64,000 nucleotides of DNA from Tupaia tana (Eukaryota > Chordata > Mammalia > Scandentia > Tupaiidae), in assembly GCA_026018925.1 (NCBI GenBank), contig JAKSZU010000029.1:7439006-7503005 (forward strand). Reading direction: 5' to 3'. Positions within the stretch are counted from its first letter, which is position 1; each line of letters begins with the position of its first letter. The translations under genes were made by a program, and so were the position numbers. Below the pieces are notes generated by a model. The model saw nothing but the letters and a program-made list of their open reading frames with translations, had not been told where the DNA came from and searched no databases. Positions 53,656 through 64,000 of the stretch are shown here, in pieces.

Positions 53656-53873
53656 CAGTCACCTCTCACTTTTTGAGTTGGCCTTATCATATAATTTTGT
53701 GTAAGTATACTTTGTTCCTCCATGCCAGAAAGAGGGAAAAACCCAGCCAGTACCAGATCCCCATCCTTGTAGACACTTGGCTTTAGGTATGTACAACGAC
53801 TAATATTTTTCATCTCACTTGCCGTTTGCAAAGGCTTCAGAATTAGCAAGGCACTAATCAAACGTAATGACAT
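53656..53873 (-). pseudogene. Vmn2r: V2R vomeronasal receptor pseudogene, exon 1
   Basis: First exon of a vomeronasal type-2 receptor, a class C GPCR that detects peptide or protein pheromones in vomeronasal neurons. The ATG at 53,873-53,871 opens 72 codons with a hydrophobic start (MSLRLISALLILKPLQTAS) followed by SRCTYL and DGDLVLAGFFPL, the pattern of the mature V2R/class C N-terminus. The exon ends at a strong donor (CTG|GTAAGT, last base 53,656). It leaves two bases of a Trp codon, which are completed exactly by the first base of exon 2, so the phase agrees. This exon has no lesion that I can see. It lies 1.5 kb left of the duplicated block at 55,351. Family assignment comes from the exon set as a whole; exon 1 alone would be weaker. 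Confidence 0.8.
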
Positions 53874-54450
53874 GTCTGAGCTAGCCCAACACAGACAAAA
53901 AGCTATATGTGTGTGAGCTGAGAAGGAGATGGAACTGGATTGTGTCTGCAGGCTCAGTTCTCTGTTGGGAGAGTCAACTTTGTGGATGGAACAGAGGATT
54001 CTTTCTTACACACGCTGCCTTCAAGCTATCCAAAGTGTGTGCCAGACTGGCATGACAGATAAGGACATATGTAGAAGCATTAAAAAAGGCATTTCTACAG
54101 GAACCCTGGTGCTGAGACTCATGCCTAATCTGAGCAGCTCTGACTTTCCTGACATTTTACTTTTTCACTTAAGTCCCATCCAGGAACTCTGGAGATCTCT
54201 CCACCCTGGGGCTCTGCACCTGTCACCCTCCATTTTGGTGAAAAATAATTTGGGAAAAACATATTTTGTCGTTTTTGTCCCCCAGCCTTTATGATTTCAT
54301 AATGACCAAGTAAAGCTTTGGGGACCATCCTATCCTGAGAAAACAAGCTTTGCAATTTTCTGACCAAGAGAAGTGCAAAATCAAAGTTCTTCTATCACAA
54401 AACTGCTATTCATATTTGTATTTTTTTGACGCTGTTAATATCCACAAAAT
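53874..54450. other. Upstream flank of V2R exon 1
   Basis: Expected promoter side of the receptor pseudogene. A plus-strand open frame at 53,929-54,294 has no recognisable family. No clear TATA box is assigned. Confidence 0.4.
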
Positions 54451-54451
54451 T

Positions 54452-54705
54452 GGACCAATGAGTACCATTGTGGTTAAGTTGCTAGACTCACACATTGCTA
54501 ACCAGGGTTCAAGTCCCTGACTCAGCAGCTTTAAACTCCTTCCTCATAAGTGTGCGTTTGTGGCCAAAATTCCAGAAAAATTAAGAAGGGATTGTGGGAT
54601 GATTATCCTCTTTGGGAGATGATTTCTTGTTCTGTTCTCTGTCTATCTAGTGAGCACATACATGCTATAGCACAAATTGCTCTCTAAAAAAGAAAAAAAA
54701 AAAGC
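54452..54705 (+). mobile_element. SINE, family A type
   Basis: GGACCAATGAGTACCATTGT head, GGGTTCAAGTCCC B box, A-rich end. Confidence 0.82.
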
Positions 54706-54751
54706 ACTTACTGGCCGTATTGGATGAAGCCATAGAAAAGTTTTTGTTTGT

Positions 54752-54902
54752 TTTTAGAGAGAGAATTTTTCTATAGGTTTGAGTGTGCTCACCCAGGACA
54801 CAGAAAGACAGAAAGAGAGAGAGACAGAAAATAAGAAATCACCCCCCAGGGGGAATGGTCATGTTACAATCCCTTCTACACCATTGTCCTCTCAGGATTT
54901 TT

Positions 54903-54941
<39 letters not shown>

Positions 54942-55036
54942 GCTCAGCATAAGTTTTAAGCCAATGGGTCTGGGATTCAACCACAGATCACTATGTGAGA
55001 GTCCAGTGAAGTAAACTTTGTGCCATTTGCAGATCC
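54752..55036 (-). mobile_element. SINE family A with (CA)n
   Basis: TTTTTCTATAGGTTTGAGTG, CACCCCCCAGGGGGAATGG. A long CA run at 54,904-54,940 has grown from the GCACGCACACACG segment of the SINE. Confidence 0.87.
54904..54940. repeat. (CA)n microsatellite inside a SINE
   Basis: About 18 CA units. Confidence 0.95.
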
Positions 55037-55084
55037 TACCATAGATCAATTTGCAACACAGAGTCCTGATGACTATTTCCCCAT

Positions 55085-57237
55085 TATTTTTAAAATTTAT
55101 TATTTATACATTCAATCATTATACATAATTTAGTTTGTAAAAAGATTTTACCCAACATGATATATGCCACAGAGCAGGTGAGTTGAGAATACTACACATG
55201 ACATCACCAACAGACAACAAGCCATATCTGTGTCCCACAAATGTCTTCTCCATTTTTTCCCAAATTTTCCTTCCTACACTCTTCCTGTCGCCCACTCTCT
55301 TCCAGTTTGTCCCCAGTGTCCATAACAATTTTCAACGATTTTATGGCTTCCAGTTTTTCAGTCTCTACCATAGAGTGTAGACAGTCAGTATATGTTAATT
55401 GGATACATAAATGTCTCTGTTTCATAGCCTGACTTTTTCACTCAGCAATAAATTTTCCATATTCATCTACTTTCTATCAAATGCCAGGGTCTTTTTTTAT
55501 GGCTGAATAGTATCCCATGGAGTATATATGTCAATCCATTCATCTGTTTGTGGACATGTGGTTTGGTTCCATGGCTTTACTAAGTAATCATGAGTAATGC
55601 TGCCATAAATATAGTTGTGCAAGCTCTTTTCTGTCAGAGCATTCTCCTGTTCTTTGGGTATATACCCAGGAGTGGAATTGCTGGATCATATAGTAGTTCT
55701 ATTTGAAGGTCTTTGAGAAATCTCCATATTGTTCTCCAAAGTGGCTGGACCAACATATATTTCCATCAGCAGTGTAGGAGAGTTCCCCTTTCACCACATC
55801 CCCATCAACACTTATCATTTTTTGTTGTTTTAGTATTTTCCATTGCGACTGGGATTAGGTGATATCTCATTGCGGTTTTGACCTACATCTCCCTTATGAT
55901 GAGGGATGTTGTACATTTTTTTCATATGCTTTTTGTCTGTCTGTATGTCTTCCTTAGAGAGTTGTTTATTCAGCTCATTTTCCCATTTTTTAATTGGGTT
56001 CACCATTTTCTTCCAAGTTAGTTGCTTGAGTTTTCTGTGTATTCTAGTTATCAGTCCCTTATCTGAGACGTAGTTAACAAAAATTATCTCCCATTCCAAG
56101 GGTGGTTGATTCATGCTAATTACTGTGTCATTTGTTGTGCTGAAACTTTTTAATCTGATGTAATCCCACTTGTCTATTTTGTAGATTATTGCCTGTGGTT
56201 TGAGCGTCTTGATTAAGAAATCTTTACCTCCCCCAATGTTTCCCAGAATTTTCCCAGTGTTTTCCAGCAGTAGTTTTATAGTTTGTATTCTTAGGTTTAG
56301 ATCTTTGATCCACTTTGAGTTGATTTTTGTTAATGGTGAGAGATAGGGGTTCAGATTAGTCTCTGTACGGTTAGATACCCAGTTTTTTCAGCACCATTTG
56401 CTAAAGAGGTTTTCCTTTTCCCACTGGATTGATTGGTACCCTTTGTCAAAGATGAGTTGTCTGTACTTTTTGGGGTATATTTCTGGGGTCTCTACTCTGT
56501 CCCATTAGTCTTCATGTCTGTTTTTGTGCCAATACCATGCTGTTTTGATTATCACAGCTTTGTAACATATTTTGGAGTCAGGAAGAGAGATGCCACCCAC
56601 TCCACTCTTCTTGTACAGGATGGCTTTGGCAATACATGGTCTTTTATGATTTCAGACAAATTCTATGATTGTCTCTTCTATATCTGAAGACTGTCTCTTG
56701 TCATTTTACAGGGATTACATTAAATATGTAGATTAATTTTGGTAGGATTGCAATGTTGATTATATTAATTTTCCCAATCTATGGACATGGTATTTTCTTC
56801 TTCTTTTTTGCATCTTTTTAAATTTCCTTTAAAATATTGTTATAGTTTTCCTTATAGAGGTCCTTAAGTGCCTTGGTTAGTTTCATTCTTAGTATCTTAT
56901 GCTTTTTTTGGCTATGGCAAATGGGATTACTTTCTTCAGTTCTGTCTCTGTCTGCTTGTTGTTTCTGTATAAAAATGCTATGGAGTTTTATAAGTGAATT
57001 TTGTATCCCGCCACATTACTGTATGCATTCATTACTTTGAGAAGTTTCTTTAGGGATACTAGTGGGTCTTCTATGTATACAATCATATCATCGGCCAACA
57101 GAGGTAACTCTAACTCTTTCTATTTCATTCTCTTGTCTGATTGCATTGGCTAGAACTTCCAGTACTATATTGAGTGGAGAGAGTGGACAGCCTGTAATCA
57201 AGATCCTGTAGCAGAGCTGGAAGCTGAACTCATTCCC

Positions 57238-57238
<1 letters not shown>
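55085..57238 (-). mobile_element. LINE-1, 5'-truncated (duplicate of 1-2,181)
   Basis: 3' UTR from about 55,085, ORF2 C-terminus (NQPPLEWEIIFVNYVSDKGL ending near 56,114 at its start) and RT motif LADDM (ADD codons 57,087-57,095). 5' truncation near 57,238, the same base as in the other duplicate, followed by an expanded A-run. Confidence 0.9.
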
Positions 57239-57240
<2 letters not shown>

Positions 57241-57274
<34 letters not shown>

Positions 57275-57296
57275 AGAAGAAGAAAAGAAAAAAAAA
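57241..57296. repeat. Poly(A)/GAA-rich run
   Basis: About 32 A bases then GAAGAAGAAGAAAAG. The other duplicate has only a short A-rich stretch (2,180-2,201). Confidence 0.95.
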
Positions 57297-60200
57297 ATGA
57301 AGACCATAATACATATTTGGATGTATAGACCTCACCTTAGGCTCACCTCTAGTAATAGACCAAGAAACAATCTCTATCCTGTTCCTAAGATGAAAAATTT
57401 TTCAGAAATATGGAAAGGAGGCTCAGAGTTGGAAGTTATTTCCAACACTACTCATGTATTCTGGTTTTCAGTGTTCCAGTTTGTTCTTATTTTGTTAAAA
57501 TTATCCCTAAGGGAATAATTTATCTAAGGGGCCAACTTCATGGAGTTAAGGCAGGCAGATTCTACATGGAAGACTACATGGTTCAAGTCCTGCAATTGTC
57601 TTGAGAAACATGTAGGGGGTGTATGAAGTCATAGTAAAATCTCAAAGGGAGGTAGAAATGGAGTAGAAGAGATTGCAGCATGACTATGGTCCATTTGGAT
57701 TGTCTTCCCATTTTCCCTTTTCCTTTTCTGTTCAGTGAATGAACACGTCTTTTGGCAAAGTGAAAAGGAAAAGAAATATAATTTATTTTAGTATATTCAT
57801 CTTATGTCCTGTTACTTTCCTGAGCCTGTTTATTAGTACTAATAGTTTCTAGTCAATTTCTTATGACTTCCTAAAAACTGACTCTTGTCATTTGCAAGTA
57901 AAGGTAACTAGATGTATTCCTTTCCAATATAAATGCCTTTTATTTATTTCTGTAGTAACTCCTCACAGTAGTCGGCCTTTGAAGTTTCTATTGAGCTCGT
58001 ACTTGTTTTAGAGACCCTGCAAGGAGAGGAAATTGTTCCTTCTGTGGTAGCAAAGGCCATAGGCATCTTCTCACACTCCCTACTGTGTGCACACATGTCC
58101 CAACCATACCACTTAGTCTAACTGGGTATACATGTTCCAGTCACTGTGTCAATGTGCTGGGTTGCTCATAGCACTTCAGAGATGCACAGATACAAGAACT
58201 GTTGGGCATCAGGGTAGAGTCTATTTGTCAGTGAACCCTCTTTCAGTGTGGCACCATTCTGCAGCTGACTATGACCCAGATGGTGAAGTGACCCTGTACA
58301 TGTTCCTTCTTTGGAGTAGTGCAGTTTTGTGGGCCTCAGAAGTATCCTAAATTGGGATGATTAGGGACTTCCAGGCTCCCCTGCAGCTAAGATTATGGTC
58401 CCTGGTGGCAATGTGGACCACTGGGAACCTCTCACTTATTCTGCTCCAGCACTGGAGTAAGTCTAGCTTCTTAAGCTAGGCCAGAGTGCAGACACTAGAA
58501 CAGATGTCAGCTTTCCAATGTACAAGCATCAGAACAAAAACAAGCATGAAGAATAATCATGAGAATGTGATGGTACCAATGAACGATGTGAAGTGCAGGG
58601 ACTTACACTAAAGGGAAGATGCAGGAGCTGCTTGACAGAGATTCCACAGTCATGGTTTTAAGGAAGCACAATGCACTTAAAAGAAAGTACACAGATACAT
58701 TTCAACACACTTTGATGCACATATGGCAAGGTTTTAGAGGACCTTTGTGGGTGGAAAATATTATCTGAGGTGGCTGTTTTTGTTTTTACTTTTTGAGTTT
58801 TACTTGCAGTCATATCATCATTTAGTCATTTGTTCAATAAGTATTTGTTCAGTGACTCACTGCCTAAGGAATAGGTACCTGAATACCTATTGATGAACAC
58901 AGTAATTTAGACATAGCTGTAGTACAATAAAGGGGAGACAGTTATCTTAAGTGTGCAGATTACTCATAAGCTCTAACTACATTAAAGTCTATAAGGAAAT
59001 CTGTAGCTTTTTATAAAAGAGAGCAACAGTTGATCCCAACAGCAACCACACACTGGGGAATCTGAAAAATTTACATGGGGAGAGGGACAGTTACCAAGTT
59101 ATGAGGGAGGAACAGTATTTTAGGATGATGGAAAAGCTTATGCAAAGACCACAGTTGCAAAATTTTGATACAAATATAAAAGGGAAGTAATGTCCATCTA
59201 CAAAAAGAATGGTAGAGAACAGGGAGAAGAATGTAAGAGAAGGTTACAAAGATAGACAGGATCTAATTGACTATCTCAATTTTTACCCCAGAGAAGTGAG
59301 GAAGGCTTGAAATGCTTTTAGTAGAACAATATAATCTATTTCACTTTTCAGAAAAATTAGTCTAACTGCTGTGAGGACAAAAATGGAGATGGGCAAAAGT
59401 AGAATTAGGAAAACCAGGATGGAGGCTGCTGGAGATGTTCAGGGAACAGAAAGTGATGACTTGAACTATGGAGAGATGTGAAATTATGATGAATTGAGGA
59501 TGGATTGGATGTGGGGGTGAGACTCTGGAATGACCCATTCAGAGATGACTCCAATATAATTCTACAACTTCTGTATTGAGCAACTGGCTGTGGTGATGCC
59601 AATTTGGTTGCAATATGGGGTACACACACAGACAAAGAGATGTAAACTTTGGGTCATGTCTTGAAGGGTCTTTAATGCTGTCCTTGGAGGGGAGACATAA
59701 ATGTCCTTTGGAAATCAGCAGGGACCTTATTAATGGCTTGGAAGTAAGTGTACTCAAATGAGGGACAAAGCAGAAGGTGAGAGGAGACAATGGCCAGGGA
59801 AATAAATGACTGGAGCCAGGGGAAAAAATTCTGTAATAGGACATCCATTTCAAAATCCTAGGTCTGGAAAGTCAAAATGGATGTGACAAGATCAAGCTCA
59901 TTAAATCAGTGGCAGTTGAGGGCAGGACACTGGCAAAGGCAGCAGGGGAGAAGATTTTATTAGAACTGAGTAATATAAAAATGTTAAGTCTGATTATCCT
60001 ATGTTCCACTTCAGGAAGGTCAAGGGAAGAGGTCAGAAAGAATGCAAGACAGGTCACAGCATCCCTTTCTGACAAGATAGTCAAATGCCTCTCTTCCGCT
60101 TTAGTACATTAGTTATCAAATGCTTCTGGAAACTTCCCAAACTAAATCCAATGCCAACTTTTTTCTTTATTATTCTTTGGCATTTGATAGGTAACCTGTT

Positions 60201-60345
60201 TTATCTATGTGGTTACTGTGAGAAAATAAGATCCCCTTCAGTCTGCATACTGACCACAGTACATCTAAGAATGAATTATTTTTTATTTACTTAGCACTCA
60301 CTGGGCATTTTGAAAGTGGAAAAAATATAAACACCTAGCTCTAGT
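57297..60345. other. Non-coding part of segmental duplication copy 2
   Basis: Collinear with 2,200-5,258; no gene recognised. Confidence 0.6.
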
Positions 60346-60736
60346 TTGAAAAATTATCCCTCACTTCCTTCCACATTTAGGGTTTCTTTTATTCACTCTC
60401 TTTGCTTTTGTAATGTTTAGTGATTGTGACCACTCATTCTATCCCAAGACTTGGTATAGTATTTAAAATTGTAAATCGTATTTGGAATCATTTCAGACCT
60501 GGTTTCCTCATTTCAAGGTCCAAGGTGTTACTTTTTTTTTTTTTTTTTTTTTTTTTTACAATGCTGCTGAACTTTGTTTTCAGTAATCAATATCTAAAAA
60601 TTTTAAATATTTAATTGAGAAATACAGATTGTATAGAATATATTCAATGTGCATAATAATGATTTGATTATATATTAATATACATTGCTTAATGATTATT
60701 ACAATCAAAGCTGATTCCCAGAACTTATTCATATAT

Positions 60737-61000
60737 TTTTTTCCTTTTTTGGAGAGGTTTTTGCTATAGGGCATGTGCGCTTGCCAGAAAGACAGAGAGA
60801 GACGGAGAGATAGAAAATGAAAAATCATCCACCAGGGGGTATGGCTATGCCACAATCCCTTCTCTTCCATTCTCCTCTCAGGATCTCAGGCATGCACACA
60901 CATGCACCCAGCGTGAGTTTAAGCCAACAGGTTCAGGACTCAAACCTTGGTCACCACATGGAAGTCCAGCAACATAGCTATTACATCAACTGCTGGTCCC
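60737..61000 (-). mobile_element. SINE family A
   Basis: GGAGAGGTTTTTGCTATAGG tail and AACTGCTGGTCCC head in reverse. Imperfect target duplication GAACTTATTCATAT / GAATTTATTCATCT. Confidence 0.9.
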
Positions 61001-61305
61001 GAATTTATTCATCTTATAATTGAAAGTTTATACCTTTAATCAGCATTCTACATTTCCCACATCTTCTCCCAGAGTCTGGAAACTGCTGTTCTACTGTTTT
61101 TTTTTTTTTTTTAGATTCCACATGTAAGTGAGATAATACAACATTTGTCCTTCTGTGTCTGAATTATTTCACATATCCTCTAGATTCGTCCATGTTGTTA
61201 CAAATGGCAGGATTTCCTTCTTTTTTAAATCATTGAATGATATTCTATTCCATATGTATATATGATATATGTAGCATATGTATATTATATGATATATAGT
61301 ATATA

Positions 61306-61382
61306 TTAGGTTGTTGGCAAAGTTAAGACACATTTTTGTATAGAAAACCAAAAAATACATCATGACTTCTCTAAGAATCTAT
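61306..61382. mobile_element. Mariner-like MITE, copy 2
   Basis: TTAGGTTGTTGGCAAAGTTA to CATGACTTCTCTAAGAATCT aligns over its length with 29,185-29,263 (shared ACATCATGACTT and CATTTTTG cores) but is more diverged. Target TA on both sides. Confidence 0.75.
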
Positions 61383-61427
61383 TATATGGTATATATTTCA
61401 TATACCATTTGTATTTCTTTATGTGTG

Positions 61428-61429
<2 letters not shown>

Positions 61430-61463
<34 letters not shown>
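61430..61463. repeat. (CA)n microsatellite
   Basis: About 17 AC units within the old L1. Confidence 0.97.
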
Positions 61464-61465
<2 letters not shown>

Positions 61466-61631
61466 GTGTAATATCATTCATATATAATATATACCACAAT
61501 TACCTATCATATTTTGGCTATTGGGAACAATGCTGCATTGAACATGGGACTGTATAGATATCTCTTTGGGTTACTGGTTTAGTTTACTTATCCAGAAGAG
61601 GGATTGATGGATCATATGGCAGTTATATTCT

Positions 61632-61815
61632 TTTCTTTTAAAGAATTACTTTATTTAACTTTATTTATTTTCTTATTTTAATTTGACCTGAGAGGGACAG
61701 AGTGAGAGAGAAAGAGAGGGAAAGTGAGAAAGCAAACTACAGGTCCAAAACTTGAACCATGGTTGGCCACATGGGAGTCCAGCACTCTTAACCACCATGC
61801 CACCTCCTGGACCTT
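61632..61815 (-). mobile_element. SINE family B
   Basis: AAAGAATTACTTTATTTAAC tail; CACCATGCCACCTCCTGGAC head in reverse. Flanks GGCAGTTATATTCTT / GGTAGTTCTATTTTT. Confidence 0.87.
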
Positions 61816-61879
61816 GGTAGTTCTATTTTTGAGGTTTTTAAAAACTTCTAAATTATTTTCTGTACTAATTCACACTTTT

Positions 61880-62112
61880 TTGTTTGTTTTTGTTTTAAGG
61901 TGCATGTGCTTCCCAGAGAGAGACAACATGAGAAATCACCCCCTGGGAGGATGGCCATGCCTAATCCCCTCTTCTCCATTTTCTTAGCAAGATTTTGGAC
62001 ATGACTGCACACATACACTGGGCATGATTTTTAAGCCACAAGTTTGGGATTCCAACCACAGTTGACCATATGGCAATCCAGTGCCTTAAACACTACACCA
62101 CCTGCTGGCCTA
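61880..62112 (-). mobile_element. SINE family A, diverged
   Basis: AAGGTGCATGTGCTTCCCAG; CCACCTGCTGGCC head in reverse. Target duplication ACTAATTCACA(C/T)T at about 61,865 and 62,114. Confidence 0.88.
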
Positions 62113-62389
62113 CTAATTCACATTCTATCCAACAGTTTTCAAGGGTTCCTTTTTCTCCACACCCTCATCTACAGTTGTTACCTTTTATCTATTTGATAGT
62201 AGTCATCCTAACAGGTGTCAGGTGGATTTGATTTGCATTTCCTTGATAGCAATGCTGATTTCTTTTCTTTTTCTTTTTCTTTTACTTTTTTTTTTTAACT
62301 TGGAGAAATGCTCTTAGAAAAATAGAGTATGGTTTGTAACAAGGTCTCTCTAACTGGTCTTCTGGTCTCTTCTACACATTTTTAAAATT

Positions 62390-64000
62390 TTTTTTATTTT
62401 TAAAAAAAATTGATTTTCATTTCATTTTCTTCCATACATTCAATCACACTAGTATTTGTCTTACAAAATGGATATTTCAACAGGTGAACATTTCTCCCTA
62501 TTACTGTTGATAAAACTACGAAATATCTTCAACAGATAATACCACACCTCTTTGTGCCACTAATACTTTGCTTCCCTGTCCCTCCCCCAAATGTCCTTCC
62601 TCAGACGCTCCTCTTTCACACACACTACATCTGGTATTTGCATCTATATACTGCATTTCTATATCCTTTAGACAATTAGTTTCAGTCATAGAGTGCAGAC
62701 ACTTGGTATATATTAAGTGGGGACATACAATGCCTCTCCTTCATAGCATGGCTTGCTTCACTCAGCAGTGAGTCTTCCATATTCATCCACTTCCTGTCAA
62801 AAGCCAGGTTTTTTTTATGGCTGAATAGTATTCCATTGAGTATATGTGCCACAGTTTTTCTAACCATTCATCAGTTTGTGAGCATTGCGGTTGTTTCCAT
62901 GACTTAGCAATTGTGAATAGTGCCACAATAAACATCAATGTGCAAGCACTTTTCTGATTAAGTATTCTGTCCTTTGGGTAGATACCAAGGAGTGGGATTG
63001 CTGGATCAAGTGGTAGTTCTATTTGTAAATTTTTGAGGAATCTCCAAATTGTTCTCCACAGTGGTTGGACCAATTTACATTCTCACCAGCAGTGTAAGAG
63101 AGTTCCCTTTTTTAAGTTCTTTTTTTTATTTTGGAGAGGTTTTTGTTATAAGGTGCATATGCTCGCCAGACAGACAGAGAGATAGAAAGCGAGAAATCAC
63201 CCCCCAGGGGGATGACCACGCCGCAATCCCTTCTCCTCCATTCTCCTCTCGGGATCTTGGGCACACACGCACACAAGCACGGCGTGAGTTTTTAAGCCAA
63301 CAGGTCTGGGACTTGAACCACGGTCGACTACATGGGAGTCCAGCAACATAGCCATTAGTCTAACTGCTGGTTCCCCAAGAGTTTCCTTTCACCACATCCC
63401 CACCAGCACTTATCATGTTTTGTTTTTTTAATCTTAGACATTCTGACTTGGGTTAGGTGATATCTCATTGTTCTTTTGATCTGCATTTCTCTTACAGTGA
63501 GGGATGTTGAGCATTTTTTCATATGCCTTTTAGTTATTCGTATGTCATCTTTAGAGAGTGATTTTTTAAACTCATTCTCCTAACTTTTAATAGGATTGAT
63601 TGTCTTTTTCCAGAACAGCTGCTTGAGTTCCTTGTGAATTCTGGTTATCAGTCCCTTATCTGATGCAAAGTTTACAAAAATATTTTCCCATTCTGAGGGC
63701 TGTCTATTCACACTAATCACTGTGTCTTTTTGCCATGCAGAAACTTCTTAGTCTGATGTAATCCCACTTGTCTATTTTGGGGATTATTGACTCTGCTTTG
63801 GGAGTCTTATTTAAGAAGTCTTTCCCTACCCCAATGTCTCCCAGAGTTTCCCTGGTGTTTTCCAGGAGCAGTTTTACAGTTTGGTGTCTTAGATTTAGAT
63901 CTTTGATCCACCTTGACTTTATTTTTGTCAGAGGAGAGAAGTAGGAGTTCAAATTGATCTTTCTGCAAGTGGAGATCCAGTTTTGCCAGCACCATTTACT
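62390..64000 (-). mobile_element. LINE-1, ORF2 3' part and 3' UTR, runs off the window
   Basis: 3' UTR 62,390-62,780. ORF2 C-terminus in reverse (SWKQPQCSQTDEWLEKLWHI, YSMEYYSAIKKTWLL near 62,783-62,960; [20 protein letters not shown] near 62,950-63,040). After a SINE at 63,110-63,376 it continues ([39 protein letters not shown]) past 63,950. Frames are broken by stops. It is more diverged from the L1 pair at 1 and 55,085 than those two are from each other. Confidence 0.9.
63110..63376 (-). mobile_element. SINE family A in L1
   Basis: GGAGAGGTTTTTGTTATAAG tail, CCCCCCAGGGGGATG, CTGCTGGTTCCCC head in reverse. Flanks AAGAGAGTTCCCTT / AAGAGTTTCCTTT. Confidence 0.92.

Larger units (their letters stand above)
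55351..60535 (+). repeat. Segmental duplication, copy 2
   Basis: Direct-orientation partner of 1-8,735. It has empty sites where copy 1 carries retroelements: GTGCTGAAACTTTTTAATCT near 56,138 and AAAAATTATCCCTC near 60,348. Alignment ends near 60,535, where a poly(T) and other repeats begin. The duplicated non-coding part (57,297-60,340) holds no gene I recognise; open frames in it are short and not conserved between the copies. Confidence 0.93.
61010..62270 (-). mobile_element. Old LINE-1 ORF2 3' fragment with nested repeats
   Basis: Antisense L1M-type text: GATTCCACATGTAAGTGAGA, CATTGAATGATATTCTATTC, TTTTGGCTATTGGGAACAAT, TGGATCATATGGCAGTTATA, AACAGGTGTCAGGTGGATTT. It is interrupted by a MITE, microsatellites and two SINEs. 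Confidence 0.82.

Noticed and set aside
53929-54294. A 121-residue plus-strand open frame near V2R exon 1
   Set aside because: No known family, no splice or promoter support, and low-complexity drift; likely chance.

Overview
This window looks like nuclear DNA of a placental mammal. It is AT-rich, has multi-exon gene structure with splice sites, processed pseudogenes with poly(A) tails, and a very high load of LINE-1-type elements, half-L1 (HAL1) elements and tRNA-derived SINEs. I cannot name the species. The SINE families are not ones I can match from memory to primates, mouse/rat, rabbit or carnivores.

The only cellular gene structure is a vomeronasal type-2 receptor (V2R, class C GPCR) on the minus strand, spread over about 26.5 kb. 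All six canonical exons can be found: exon 1 at 53,656-53,873, exon 2 at 46,801-47,091, exon 3 at 44,724 down to 41,307 (split by an insertion), exon 4 at 36,923-37,135, exon 5 at 31,131-31,254 and exon 6 (seven-transmembrane) at 27,352-28,259. It is a pseudogene. Lesions include a frameshift and a lost splice donor in exon 2 with a SINE landing on that donor, an in-frame stop, a frameshift and a 2.6-kb retroelement in exon 3, a stop in exon 5 and a probable lost acceptor before exon 6. The exon 6 reading frame itself is still open.

Flanking this gene are two copies of a ~5-kb segmental duplication in direct orientation (1-8,735 and 55,351-60,535), about 55.35 kb apart. Each contains the same 5'-truncated L1, and they differ by later SINE/HAL1 insertions. 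This suggests tandem duplication of a V2R-bearing unit.

Two processed pseudogenes lie in the left half: prothymosin alpha (PTMA, 13,988-15,058, minus) inserted into a SINE, and zeta-crystallin/quinone oxidoreductase (CRYZ, 17,423-19,168, plus). Both have target-site duplications.

Five near full-length HAL1 elements are present (5.46-8.48 kb, 24.25-26.60 kb, 32.03-34.74 kb, 41.55-44.14 kb, 48.13-50.46 kb). They carry only the L1 ORF1 gene; one copy (41,899-42,900) has an uninterrupted 333-residue ORF1. They keep the first ~45 nt of ORF2, have repeated 5' monomers and a duplicated 3' UTR module, and one carries a 3' transduction into the V2R exon. About 55 tRNA-derived SINEs of two related families fill the introns and spacers, along with L1 fragments of several ages, two mariner-like MITE copies and several simple repeats. 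No tRNA, rRNA, CRISPR or bacterial features were seen.
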